55,411 bases of DNA from a virus, in IMG/VR virus record IMGVR_UViG_3300008999_000007, positions 1 to 55,411 of that record, one strand, 5' to 3'. Of the stretch, positions 1-9,600 are shown one piece after another (the first letter of the stretch is position 1; every line of letters starts with the position of its first letter). Position numbers and translations under genes: made by a program. The notes under the pieces were generated by a model. The model saw only the letters and a list, made by a program, of their open reading frames with translations, made no database searches and was not told the DNA's origin.

Positions 1-3
1 CTT

Positions 4-1563
4 ATGTTTTTTTCGACAATGTCCAATTGTTTTTCTCAATTAAATCATGTTCTTGGTTCTCTTTTTCCTTCTTCACCTCCTTCTTTCCCTTGTTGTTCTA
101 CTTTAATAATTAGTTCTTCTACTACTTCAAGTAGAATGGCTGGTGGGTTTACCCAGTTCTATAATTCATCAGCTAATACCTCGGTTGCACCTGGTACAAC
201 AATTGCTGCTAGAAGAGCAGCCGCCTACGTAACATCTACTGTGGGTGATTCAGGTCCTGGTGATAGTGGTACATTAACATTGTATTTGAATGATGTATCT
301 GCAGGTTCAAGAGCATTTACTTCCGGTAGTGATAATGGAACGTATGGTGCTAATTTAGTTATTGCCGACAACGTAGACTACGCAACCAAGACAGGAGCTG
401 CAGCAGGGTTCTGGGAAAGTTTTGATGCTAATGGATCTGGTGTTGCTAAAACTGGTTGGAATAGTGTTTACATTACCCACTCCGGTGCAGGTACTACGAG
501 TACCTTAACCTGGTACTACGATGATAGCAACCCCGCTGCTCCAACGTTTACTAATAAAACGTTTACAGAAACCTCTAATGTTCAGATTTATTCCAGTACT
601 GTTCCACATTACACAAGCGCAACTCAATTCACCTTAGCCGCAAATGTAAACAACTTAAGTGGAAATACATATCCAACCTCTGACACGTTTATTACAAGTT
701 CAGCAGGGGGTGCCTTCCAAGCACCCACAACACTCACATATTCTGCTGCAGGTGTTACTACACCTCTGACGCAGAACTTGTATGTTGGTTCAGGTGATGT
801 TGCAATTTCTACAACTGCTCTTATTACGACAGGTTTTGGTTCATCGGCAGGTGGTCCATCTCTTGCAAGTACCAATGGGTATAATGCAAGTGGAAGTCAG
901 TCATTCATAGTATCTGGTACACCAACGATATTGTATAAGACGGGTACAGCTGGTACAATGGAAGAGACAACTCTTACCTTTGGATCAGCGGTAGGTGTAG
1001 GATCAGGGTTAGCAGCACGCATTATTAATCCTGGTTCAACAGATAACCCATCGTTCTCAGCAAGTGCAGCTGTATTTAACAGCCAGTCAAGTACACTACA
1101 AGTATACGATGCCACTATTGTTGCGGGCACCTTAAAGCACGATGTTACAAATTACGCAACCGGGTATATTCCAGTTGGTCCTAACCTCAGTTCAGGTAGA
1201 TCAGGGGATCAATACTTTACGTTTAAATTTGTAAGAACATCACTATCCAAATTTGATATTCAATTTACTGGTACAATTGCTGGGTTATGGGTTGCAGTAC
1301 CAGGTAGTTCGATAGACTCAGCTGCATCAGCCACAAATGGATGGGTGAGTATGGCAACAGCATTCGTAGCAGGTGTTCCATCTGTTGGCTGTGCAACTGG
1401 TGGTACTGTAACGTTAAATTCTGCAGTTACAAATCATAGAAAGACTTGTACATTCGGAACTGTTTCAAGTTCTGATACTGCAACTAATGAAGTTTATATA
1501 AGAATAAAACTTACGAGCGGTCAGTCAGTATCGGCTCTAACCCTACAAACATCGAGTAATTAA
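4..1563 (+). CDS. Tail fibre / virion adhesin-like protein, 5' end uncertain
   Basis: A beta-rich, Thr/Ser/Gly-rich protein typical of phage fibre or adhesin subunits. It lies immediately upstream of other fibre genes and is joined to the next gene without a gap (TAA then ATG). No enzymatic motif is visible. The frame is open to the left edge, so the gene may start outside the window. Residues 1-44 are low-complexity (Ser, Phe, Pro) and look unlike the rest. A more natural start is the ATG at 136 (MAGGFTQFYNSS), although no good ribosome binding site precedes it. Frame 3 at the left edge reads YVFFDNV before stopping at 111-113, which may be the end of an upstream gene. The fibre class is inferred from composition and context. 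Confidence 0.5.
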   Translation: MFFSTMSNCFSQLNHVLGSLFPSSPPSFPCCSTLIISSSTTSSRMAGGFTQFYNSSANTSVAPGTTIAARRAAAYVTSTVGDSGPGDSGTLTLYLNDVSAGSRAFTSGSDNGTYGANLVIADNVDYATKTGAAAGFWESFDANGSGVAKTGWNSVYITHSGAGTTSTLTWYYDDSNPAAPTFTNKTFTETSNVQIYSSTVPHYTSATQFTLAANVNNLSGNTYPTSDTFITSSAGGAFQAPTTLTYSAAGVTTPLTQNLYVGSGDVAISTTALITTGFGSSAGGPSLASTNGYNASGSQSFIVSGTPTILYKTGTAGTMEETTLTFGSAVGVGSGLAARIINPGSTDNPSFSASAAVFNSQSSTLQVYDATIVAGTLKHDVTNYATGYIPVGPNLSSGRSGDQYFTFKFVRTSLSKFDIQFTGTIAGLWVAVPGSSIDSAASATNGWVSMATAFVAGVPSVGCATGGTVTLNSAVTNHRKTCTFGTVSSSDTATNEVYIRIKLTSGQSVSALTLQTSSN

Positions 1564-3126
1564 ATGGCAGTTTCAGATACACAAAAAGTTGACTTACTTT
1601 ATAAAAAGTTATTTGGTGTAGCTAAGACCGAGCTTGCTACTAATAAGAGTGCCAGCGGGGAACCTAATGCTAGCCCCCTGATCCTTAGGGGGGACACAGT
1701 TTGGGCTCAGTCAGACAATATCCCAGGTACTGCAGCAGCAGTAACGGATATTGTACAAGCATATCTAACTACATCAAGAATTGAATGTACGGCAGACACA
1801 TCTTCAACTCCTATTGGTGGTGTATACCCAACCTGGAAGACCAATTTAACTGATTGGATTCCTCCTGAATTTGGCTCTACCTATTTTATATCGGTATACG
1901 CTGATACCACTGGTACAGCTAACCCCACAACTACTACACCCCTATCCGATTCGGGTATAGGAGGAGTTGGTGAGTGGTATTTTGATTATTCAGCAGGTAT
2001 CTTAAACTTTATTGGTGGTACAATACCGGCTACCCTAACGGGTGCAAAAAAGTTGTTTATAACTGGGTATCGATATATTGGCTTAAAGGGATTATCAACT
2101 ACACTTTTTGGACACTCATCAACAGCCAACGTAGCTCTACTTGCCAACGTTGCTAACGTTGCACTTATTGCTAACGTTGCAACTATTGCCAACGTTGCCG
2201 TATTAGCTAACGTAGCCCTTATTGCTAACGTTGCAACTATTGCAAACGTAGCCGTACTAGCCAATGTGGCCACTATTGCCAATGTAGCGGTAACCGCAAA
2301 TGCACTAACCGTAGCTAGAACCATCACGTTAGGTGGGGATGTATCTGGTAGTGTAGAGTTTGATGGGTCAAGTAATGTAACATTAACGGCAACGATAGCG
2401 GCAGACTCTGTTGCACTTGGCACTGATACTACTGGGGACTATGTTAGTACTATTACCTCAGGGACAGGAATTGGAGTTGCATCAGGTACGGGTGAGGGTT
2501 CAGCTCCCACCATTACCAACACAGGTGTAGTTTCTCTAACGGGTTCAGCAAATCAAGTATCTGTAAATACCAGTAATGGAAGTGTTACAGTAGGTCTACC
2601 AAACGATGTAATTGTAAACAATAATCTTACTGTTGAAGGTAATCTTTTTGTTAGAGGCACAGCGGTTACCTTAAGCACAGCAGCTGTAACCATTAATGAT
2701 TCGCTGGTAAGATTTGGTAATGCTAATCCTGCCAACTCACTTGATATAGGTTTTTATGGTGAGTTTGTTTCAGGCGCAACTACAAAATATACAGGTCTGT
2801 ACAGAGATCATGACGATGGTAAATACAGACTCTTTAGAGATTCTACTGTCAACCCTACAGGCAACACAGTCAGTACAGCTGATTCAGGATATACAATTGC
2901 ATCACTTGTAGCTAATTTAACAGGTGGTACTGTATCGGGTCTAACAGCTAACATTAATGTCGGTGATGGTGGTACGGGCCGTGGGACATTTACCTCAAAT
3001 GGTATTCTTTATGGTAATGCAACCGGTGCATTAAATGTAACAGCTGCAGGAACGTTCGGACAAGTTCTCTCCGTTGATACAAACGGCCTGCCGGTTTTTG
3101 GGCGTCTGGATTGCGGTACGTTCTAA
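1564..3126 (+). CDS. Tail fibre-like structural protein with ANVA repeats
   Basis: A 520-aa protein. An N-terminal domain (about 1-185) carries aromatic beta-strand segments such as GGVGEWYFDYSAG. It is followed at about 188-245 by a short-period repeat built on ANVALIANVATIANVAV, then fibre-like beta repeats. The C-terminus contains NVGDGGTGRGTFTSNGILYGN, a motif frequent in phage fibres before a tip domain. The gene starts directly after the stop of the previous gene, so the two are probably translationally coupled. The ANVA repeat suggests a trimeric shaft segment. No receptor-binding fold can be named. The role is inferred from composition and from the surrounding fibre genes. Confidence 0.6.
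   Translation: MAVSDTQKVDLLYKKLFGVAKTELATNKSASGEPNASPLILRGDTVWAQSDNIPGTAAAVTDIVQAYLTTSRIECTADTSSTPIGGVYPTWKTNLTDWIPPEFGSTYFISVYADTTGTANPTTTTPLSDSGIGGVGEWYFDYSAGILNFIGGTIPATLTGAKKLFITGYRYIGLKGLSTTLFGHSSTANVALLANVANVALIANVATIANVAVLANVALIANVATIANVAVLANVATIANVAVTANALTVARTITLGGDVSGSVEFDGSSNVTLTATIAADSVALGTDTTGDYVSTITSGTGIGVASGTGEGSAPTITNTGVVSLTGSANQVSVNTSNGSVTVGLPNDVIVNNNLTVEGNLFVRGTAVTLSTAAVTINDSLVRFGNANPANSLDIGFYGEFVSGATTKYTGLYRDHDDGKYRLFRDSTVNPTGNTVSTADSGYTIASLVANLTGGTVSGLTANINVGDGGTGRGTFTSNGILYGNATGALNVTAAGTFGQVLSVDTNGLPVFGRLDCGTF
2125..2310 (+). repeat. Short-period repeat encoding ANVA(T/L/V)(I/L)
   Basis: In-frame tandem units of roughly 15-18 bases encode Ala-Asn-Val-Ala plus two hydrophobic residues. 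Many copies contain the palindrome AACGTT, others AACGTA or AATGTG. The units are degenerate at third positions, so the repetition is selected mainly at protein level. Confidence 0.8.
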
Positions 3127-3133
3127 AAACGTG

Positions 3134-3141
3134 TATAAATA
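3134..3141 (+). promoter_or_regulatory. T4-type late promoter
   Basis: Exact TATAAATA, 30 bases before the start of the coiled-coil gene at 3172. It lies between two fibre genes. This is the consensus recognised by T4 gp55-type late sigma factors, and a gp55 gene is present in this window. Confidence 0.75.
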
Positions 3142-3171
3142 TGTGATAGTACTATTCTTTATGAGGTAATT

Positions 3172-3516
3172 ATGGACGAAGAGCAGAAGCAATTTTTTAA
3201 TGTCATTATTGAAAAAACTAATCAGAGATTAAACTCCCTACAGGCACAGGTCATTGTACTTGAGTCTCAATTGCAAATGGCTGTTGATGAGAGGGATGCG
3301 TATAAGAAGTATGTAGAGGGTGTACCTCAACAAAAAGCAGTATCTTTAGAAGCCCAGAATACAATATTAGATCTAGAGAAAAAATATAATGCAGTATTAC
3401 AAGATAACGCAATACTACAGCAAAGGGCACGGTCAGCAGGTACTCAAGAACAAAATGAAACCTTAGCACATGAGGTTAGGAGACTTCAGGGTATAGTTGA
3501 CAAGATGTCAAAATAA
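3172..3516 (+). CDS. Small coiled-coil protein in the fibre cluster
   Basis: A 114-aa, strongly charged, helix-forming protein. Heptad-like patterns run through most of its length (for example residues 15-45, 58-80 and 95-113), rich in Gln, Glu, Leu and Val with no Gly-rich beta segments. A late promoter (TATAAATA) and a GAGG ribosome site precede it. It sits between two fibre genes, so a fibre chaperone, hinge or trimerisation factor is possible, but no family is recognised. The opposite-strand ORF over the same bases looks like a shadow. Confidence 0.65.
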   Translation: MDEEQKQFFNVIIEKTNQRLNSLQAQVIVLESQLQMAVDERDAYKKYVEGVPQQKAVSLEAQNTILDLEKKYNAVLQDNAILQQRARSAGTQEQNETLAHEVRRLQGIVDKMSK

Positions 3517-3523
3517 ATAAAAG

Positions 3524-3889
3524 ATGTCAACTGAAATACAATTAAAACGGTCCTCCACGCCTGGTCAAATCCCGGCTACGGCTAATGTTTTGGTTGGAGA
3601 ACCACTGGTTAATCTTGCAGATAAGATATTATATACTAAGGATAGTAGCAATAATATTATTGTTGTTGGCTCTGGTACAACCAGTAATATTTCAGAAGGC
3701 ACAAACTTATATTTTACACAAGGACGCGCCCGAGCAGCTTTTCAAGCGGGTACAAACATCACAATTGCTGATGGTGTTATATCTTCTACCGCAACTGGAA
3801 ATAATAATAATTTTGAATTTGATTACGGCTTTATTTACGATGCTACACTTTCATATGTTATTTCCCCAATCGATTACGGGTCAGTTTAA
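3524..3889 (+). CDS. Short fibre protein with MTD-like N-terminus
   Basis: A 121-aa protein. Residues 1-45 (IQLKRSSTPGQIPATANVLVGEPLVNLADKI, read here as two short blocks) match the pattern of the phage major tropism determinant N-terminal domain: QLKRS, then GEPLVNLAD and LYTKD. It then has one NLYFTQGRARAAF unit of the fibre repeat seen in the next genes. It is short and ends IDYGSV, so it may be a stub fibre or an adaptor. Its stop overlaps the next start (TTTAATGG), indicating coupling. Confidence 0.6.
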   Translation: MSTEIQLKRSSTPGQIPATANVLVGEPLVNLADKILYTKDSSNNIIVVGSGTTSNISEGTNLYFTQGRARAAFQAGTNITIADGVISSTATGNNNNFEFDYGFIYDATLSYVISPIDYGSV

Positions 3890-4467
3890 TGGCAATCCAA
3901 ACCCAGTTTAGAAGAGGTAATACATACTCACATAGTTTATTTACCGGTGCATCCGGTGAAATAACTGTAGACTTGGATAAAAAGGTTGCTGTCATTCATG
4001 ACGGTGCACAGGTCGGTGGCTTTCCGCTGGCCTTAGCCTCCTACACAGGCTCAGCATTTGCTCAAGCTAATACAGCATTAACAATCGCTGGGTTAGCATT
4101 TACAGCTGCAAACGTTGCGGGTGCCTATACTGTGACAGGCGTACAGGGTAATGTCACAAATGCTCAAATATCAGCAGGGGTAACATCATCAGGGTTACTT
4201 ACAACTGCTAATGTAGCTGAGATAACGAATCTCTACTTTACAAATACAAGATCCAGATCTGCTATTTCTATGGCAATCGGTAATGTATATGGTAAGGGGG
4301 AGTATGATAATACTACAGGGGTAATTTCAATACTAGCCGCAAATGTAACTGTAGCAAATATAGCACCTTTAAATCCATATATCGGAGATAAGTGGATTGA
4401 AGCAGGAAATGCTGTTGCATATCTTTACTTTAATGACGGTAGTAGTTTTCAGTGGGTCGAGATCTAG
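3889..4467 (+). CDS. Fibre protein with MTD-like N-terminus
   Basis: A 192-aa protein. The N-terminus TQFRRGNTYSHSLFTGASGE followed by VDLDKKVAVIHDG resembles the major tropism determinant N-terminal domain, which attaches fibres to the virion. The middle holds one fibre repeat (EITNLYFTNTRSRSAI). The C-terminus (GDKWIEAGNAVAYLYFNDGSSFQWVE) is also found, in related form, inside the 688-aa fibre downstream. The shared modules suggest that the cluster evolved by duplication and shuffling. Confidence 0.6.
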   Translation: MAIQTQFRRGNTYSHSLFTGASGEITVDLDKKVAVIHDGAQVGGFPLALASYTGSAFAQANTALTIAGLAFTAANVAGAYTVTGVQGNVTNAQISAGVTSSGLLTTANVAEITNLYFTNTRSRSAISMAIGNVYGKGEYDNTTGVISILAANVTVANIAPLNPYIGDKWIEAGNAVAYLYFNDGSSFQWVEI

Positions 4468-4482
4468 CTAGACACATTATCT

Positions 4483-4490
4483 TATAAATA
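4483..4490 (+). promoter_or_regulatory. T4-type late promoter
   Basis: Exact TATAAATA in the 63-base gap before the 688-aa fibre gene (start 4531), which also has an AAGGAATAATA ribosome site. Confidence 0.75.
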
Positions 4491-4530
4491 ATAGCAAGCA
4501 GCACCTAAAATAATTAATTAAGGAATAATA

Positions 4531-6597
4531 ATGCCATCGATCAATTTTCCATCCAGTCCCGCACTAAACGATGTATATGCGTTTGGCGGTAAGACTTGGG
4601 TATATAATGGAGCTGCTTGGGCTCTACAGGTAGTACCTCTTACAACTGCCAATGTAACTGAACTAACTAACCTATACTTTACCGACGCAAGAGCAAGAAC
4701 AGCTATTTCGGTAACGGGTTCTGGTTCTTATGATAATACAACTGGTGTCATTACTGTTACAGGTGGTGTTACCTCTGTCGGTGGTGCTTCTGGTACCATA
4801 TCCAATGTACAGCTTGCATCCGCTGTATCCTCTACCGGTATTTTAACAACTTCAAACGTTGTTGAAGGTACCAATCTCTATCATACCACTACTCGGGCAC
4901 GTGGTGCTCTTTTAGGTATTAATGGTATTACATACGGTACATCTACTGGTAATATCGAGCTGTCTGCATCAGGTGTCTCTGCTACTACATACGGTGGTAC
5001 TACTCAGATTCCAGTTCTGACTGTTGATACTTTTGGTAGAATTACTTCTGCATCTAACATCACATTAACAAGCGGTGTTTCCTCAGTCAACGGTAGAACT
5101 GCTGCGGTTGTAGGGCTTGCAGAGACCGCAAACGCTCTGTCCCAGTTTGCTGCTACAACATCTGCAGAGCTAGCTGGTGTTATTTCTGATGAAACCGGTT
5201 CCGGTGCATTAGTATTTGGTACAAGCCCTGCAATTACTACCGCCTTAACTACTCCTAGCACAACTTTTGCTCTTGTCAATACTACAGCTACAACGGTTGA
5301 TTTTGCTGGTGCAGGTACAACAGTTAATATTGGTGCGGTAACAGGTAATACCAATATTAGAAATAGCTTGGTTGTTGCTGGTAACCTTGTTGTTCAAGGT
5401 ACAACCACTACAGTTTCATCAACAACATTGGATGTCTCTGATAAGAACCTTACATTGGCAAAGGGTGCTGCTGATAGTGCAACCGCTGATGGTGCAGGTC
5501 TTACGATCGATGGAGCTGGTGCAACACTAAACTACGTACACGCTACAACCGCATTTACATCCAGCCAAGACCTTGATCTTGCTTCTGGTAAAGCACTAAA
5601 AATTAATAATACCAGTGTACTTAATGGTACAACTCTTGGGTCAGGTGTTGTTAATTCCAGTCTAACATCTGTGGGCACAATTGGTACAGGTACATGGCAA
5701 GGTACATCAATTGGAACTGCATATACAGATGCTAAAGTTACAGCGGTCGGTGGCGCAGTCGGTGCTGTTTCTAATGTAGAACTAGCGGCCGGTATTACAT
5801 CTTCAGGGGTATTAACAACTGCCAACGTCGCAGAGGTTACAAACCTGTATTATACACAAGCAAGATTTGATACCGCCCTAGGTAACAAGACAACAGCAAA
5901 CGTTGCCGAAGGTTCAAATCTTTACTTTACAAATGCAAGATCACAAGCCGCACTTACCGTTACTGCAGGTAAAGCCTCATACGTAGGTGGTACACTAACG
6001 GTTACAGCTGCAAATGTTAATGTATCCACCACTGCTCCATCCTCGCCAAACATTGGTGATGTATGGATTGATGATGATGCTAAATCATTCCTATATTTCA
6101 ACGACGGTTCAAGTAATCAATGGGTTGAGCAAGCAACTGGTACATTTGTGGGATCAGGTGGCGGTGGTGTTACAGTATCTGATGATGTGGCTACTAATTC
6201 TACCTATTATCCTACATTAGCAACCATTACCTCTGGTACGCTATCAGCAGCCAAAGTATCAACAACCAAGCTAACGTTTAATCCATCGTCCGGGTTGTTA
6301 ACCTCTACTGATTATAACTCATCATCAGATAAGAGATTAAAAAAGGGTATAAAGACTGTTGATTCTGCCTTAACAAAGGTTGAAGCACTGCGCGGTGTAT
6401 CCTTTACATGGAAAGACAGTAACACAAAAGCAATTGGTATGATTGCCCAGGAAGTACAAGATGTATTGCCTGATGTGGTAACTACAGATGATGATGGTTA
6501 CCTGGGTATTAAGTATACCAACGTGATTGGTGTTTTGGTTGAAGCTATTAAAGAGTTGAAAGCAGATTTCGAAGCCTATAAAAAAACACATCCTTAA
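4531..6597 (+). CDS. Tail fibre with C-terminal S74 intramolecular chaperone
   Basis: A 688-aa fibre. The N-terminus (MPSINFPSSPALNDVYAFGGKTWVYNG in two blocks) is a small domain shared with the next, larger fibre. The shaft holds fibre repeats of the NLYFTDAR type and a copy of the GDVWIDDDAKSFLYFNDGSS module. The last ~80 residues start at SSDKRLKKGI and contain IGMIAQEVQDVLPDV. This is the hallmark of the endosialidase-type chaperone (peptidase S74), which trimerises the fibre and then cuts itself off before the SD pair. Mature protein is therefore expected to end near residue 610. A strong terminator follows the gene. Confidence 0.85.
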   Translation: MPSINFPSSPALNDVYAFGGKTWVYNGAAWALQVVPLTTANVTELTNLYFTDARARTAISVTGSGSYDNTTGVITVTGGVTSVGGASGTISNVQLASAVSSTGILTTSNVVEGTNLYHTTTRARGALLGINGITYGTSTGNIELSASGVSATTYGGTTQIPVLTVDTFGRITSASNITLTSGVSSVNGRTAAVVGLAETANALSQFAATTSAELAGVISDETGSGALVFGTSPAITTALTTPSTTFALVNTTATTVDFAGAGTTVNIGAVTGNTNIRNSLVVAGNLVVQGTTTTVSSTTLDVSDKNLTLAKGAADSATADGAGLTIDGAGATLNYVHATTAFTSSQDLDLASGKALKINNTSVLNGTTLGSGVVNSSLTSVGTIGTGTWQGTSIGTAYTDAKVTAVGGAVGAVSNVELAAGITSSGVLTTANVAEVTNLYYTQARFDTALGNKTTANVAEGSNLYFTNARSQAALTVTAGKASYVGGTLTVTAANVNVSTTAPSSPNIGDVWIDDDAKSFLYFNDGSSNQWVEQATGTFVGSGGGGVTVSDDVATNSTYYPTLATITSGTLSAAKVSTTKLTFNPSSGLLTSTDYNSSSDKRLKKGIKTVDSALTKVEALRGVSFTWKDSNTKAIGMIAQEVQDVLPDVVTTDDDGYLGIKYTNVIGVLVEAIKELKADFEAYKKTHP

Positions 6598-6602
6598 TAC
6601 GT

Positions 6603-6610
6603 TATAAATA
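6603..6610 (+). promoter_or_regulatory. T4-type late promoter overlapping a terminator
   Basis: Exact TATAAATA lying just upstream of the terminator hairpin. T4-type late transcripts begin about 6-8 bases downstream, which would place the start inside the 5' arm of the hairpin and disable the terminator for the new transcript. Confidence 0.7.
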
Positions 6611-6611
6611 T

Positions 6612-6647
6612 ATCAGGGAGTGAGTAAGAACCTCCCTGATTTTTTTT
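6612..6647 (+). terminator. Rho-independent terminator after the S74 fibre gene
   Basis: Stem ATCAGGGAG (6612-6620) pairs with CTCCCTGAT (6632-6640) and is followed by a run of eight T. The loop is 11 bases. Confidence 0.85.
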
Positions 6648-6655
6648 GAAAGAAT

Positions 6656-9600
6656 ATGGCTTTAAATTTTCCTTCCACCCCAAGTGCAAACGCCGTATAT
6701 ACGTACAATGGTAGATCCTGGACGTATAACGGCAATGCCTGGGCGCTGACGACAGCTGTCCTTGATACATCGGTAATTCCTGAGAGTGGAAACTTATATT
6801 TTACAAACGCTAGAGTTGTATCAGCTCTAACCGCCGGCCAAAACATCACCCTAGATGGTAATGGTAGAATTAATGCCTCTGTATCTGGTGGAGGGGGTGG
6901 GGGCAATGTTGACTCTGTTGCAGGTGCAACAGGTGCTGTATCTAACGTTCAAATTGCAGCTGCCGTATCTTCTTCAGGTATCTTAACAACTGCTAATATT
7001 GTTGAATTAACTAATTTATATTATACCCAAGCAAGATTTGATACTGCCTTAGGTAACAAGACAACGAGTAATGTTACCGAAGGAGCAAATTTATATTTTA
7101 CAGATGCAAGAGTTTATTCTAATGTAACGTCACTTGGTTATATCACCTCAAGTGCATTATCTGGATACGCAACCAATACCCAGCTTGCCTCCTTTGCAAC
7201 TACAACCAATGTATTATTAAAGTCTAATATTACGGATTTAACAACAGCAAATGTTGTTGAACTGACCAATTTATACTTTACTAATGCACGTGTTTATTCC
7301 GCCGTTACCGGCAACTTAGCATTAAAGTCAAATGTAGCAGACCTGACGACCGCTAACGTATCTGAATTAACTAATCTGTATTACACTAATGCAAGAGTTT
7401 ATTCTGCTGTTACTGGCAACCTGGCTCTTAAATCCAATGTTGTGGATCTAACGACATCTAATGTATCTGAATTAACTAACCTGTATTACACTGATGCAAG
7501 AGTCTATTCTAATGTCACTCAAAGATTGGCTAGCCTCGATACTAATGTCATACCAAGTGTATCAGAGGTATATAGCTTAGGTTCACCATCCTTTAAGTTT
7601 AAGGATCTTTATCTATCAGGTAATACCATTTTATTGGGTGCTACTACACTGTCAAGTACAGATGACGGTCTGACTGTAAGTTCTATTAGGTCTAATGTCT
7701 GGAATGGTTTATATACCTCCAACGTTGTTGAAACAGCAGGTAACCTTTACTATACTAATGCTAGAGTTTATGCCGCGGTTACAGGAAATCTGGCTCTTAA
7801 ATCTAATGTTGTAGATCTTACGACTGCTAATGTAACAGAACTAACCAATCTTTACTATACCAACGCGCGCGTATATTCTGCGGTTACAGGCAACTTAGCT
7901 TTAAAATCAAATGTAGTAGATTTAACGACAGCAAATGTAGCTGAACTAACTAATCTGTATTATACTGATGCAAGAGTCTATTCCGCGGTTACTGGTAATT
8001 TAGCACTTAAGTCAAATATAGCAGACCTAACTACAGCCAATGTAACTGAGTTAAATAATTTATACTTTACAAATGCAAGAGTTTATTCTAATGTAACATC
8101 ACTTGGTTATATTACATCAAGTGCGCTAACTGGTTATGCGACCAATACCCAATTAACTTCTTTTGCTACTGTTTCGAACGTATTACTAAAAGCTAATATC
8201 ACTGATCTCACAACAGCTAATGTATCTGAGTTAACCAACCTATACTTTACTGATGCAAGAGTTTATTCCGCGGTTACTGGTAACCTGGCCCTTAAATCGA
8301 ATGTATCCGATCTTACAACAGCTAATGTATCTGAATTAACTAACCTCTACTTTACCAATGCAAGAGTTGTATCAGCCCTAACTGCAGGTCAAAACATCAC
8401 CCTGGATGCTAATGGCAGAATTAATTCTACCGCTACTGGTGGTGCAGGGGGTAGTGTTGACTCTGTTGCTGGTGCAACAGGTAATATATCAAACGTACAA
8501 CTAGCAGCCGGTATTACATCCTCAGGTATCCTAACTACTGCCAATGTAGCTGAACTAACTAATCTATATTATACTAATGCCCGTGTATATTCTGCAGTTA
8601 CAGGTAATTTAGCTTTAAAATCAAATATAGCAGACCTAACTACAGCCAATGTAGCTGAACTAACTAACCTATATTACACAGATGCAAGAGTATATTCTAA
8701 TGTATCAGCGCTTGGTTACATTACTACTGCTTCACTATCAGGGTATGCTACAACCTCATATGTAGGGAATGCACTTGCAAACTTAGTTGCTTCTGCTCCT
8801 GCCTCACTTGATACACTTAATGAATTAGCAACAGCATTAGGTAATGATAATAATTTCTCAACAACAGTACTTACCTATATTGGTACAAAAGCAAATACTG
8901 TCAGCTTGACAACAGCCAACGTATCTGAACTAACCAATTTATACTTTACAAATGCAAGATCTATTGCAGCACTAACTGCAGGTCAGAGCATTACTATAGA
9001 TGCTAATGGTAGAATTAATTCCTCAGCTGTTGGTGGCTCATCCTATGGTGATTCAAACGTCGCACTACTAGGTTATGCTACTAATGCCAACGTTGCATTA
9101 AAGGCTAATACCGCCGACCTTACCACAGCCAATGTTGTAGAGTTAACCAATCTGTACTATACTAACGCACGAGTATATTCGAATGTAGTGTCTATCGGCT
9201 ATATTACTTCAAGTGCATTATCTGGATATGCGACTAATAGTCAACTTGCATCTTACGCAACTAATGCGCAACTAACCTCTTACCAAACACTTGCTAATGC
9301 AACTTTAAAAGCTAACGTTACCGATCTTACAACTGCTAATGTTGTTGAGTTAACCAATTTATACTTTACAAACGCAAGAGTTTATTCTGCAGTTACAGGT
9401 AACTTGGTATTAAAAGCCAATATTGCTGACCTTACAACAGCAAATGTTACTGAAGTTACCAACTTATACTTTACAAATGCAAGAGTCTATTCTAATGTAA
9501 CGTCCCTTGGTTATATTACCTCAAGTGCACTAACTGGTTATGCAACTAATACTCAATTAACTTCTTATGTAACCTCAGCTAGTCTAACAACAGCCAATGT

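Noticed and set aside
1986-2423. Minus-strand frame over the ANVA repeat
   Set aside because: It is the reverse reading of the repeat (repeated AIVATLA) and lacks start signals.
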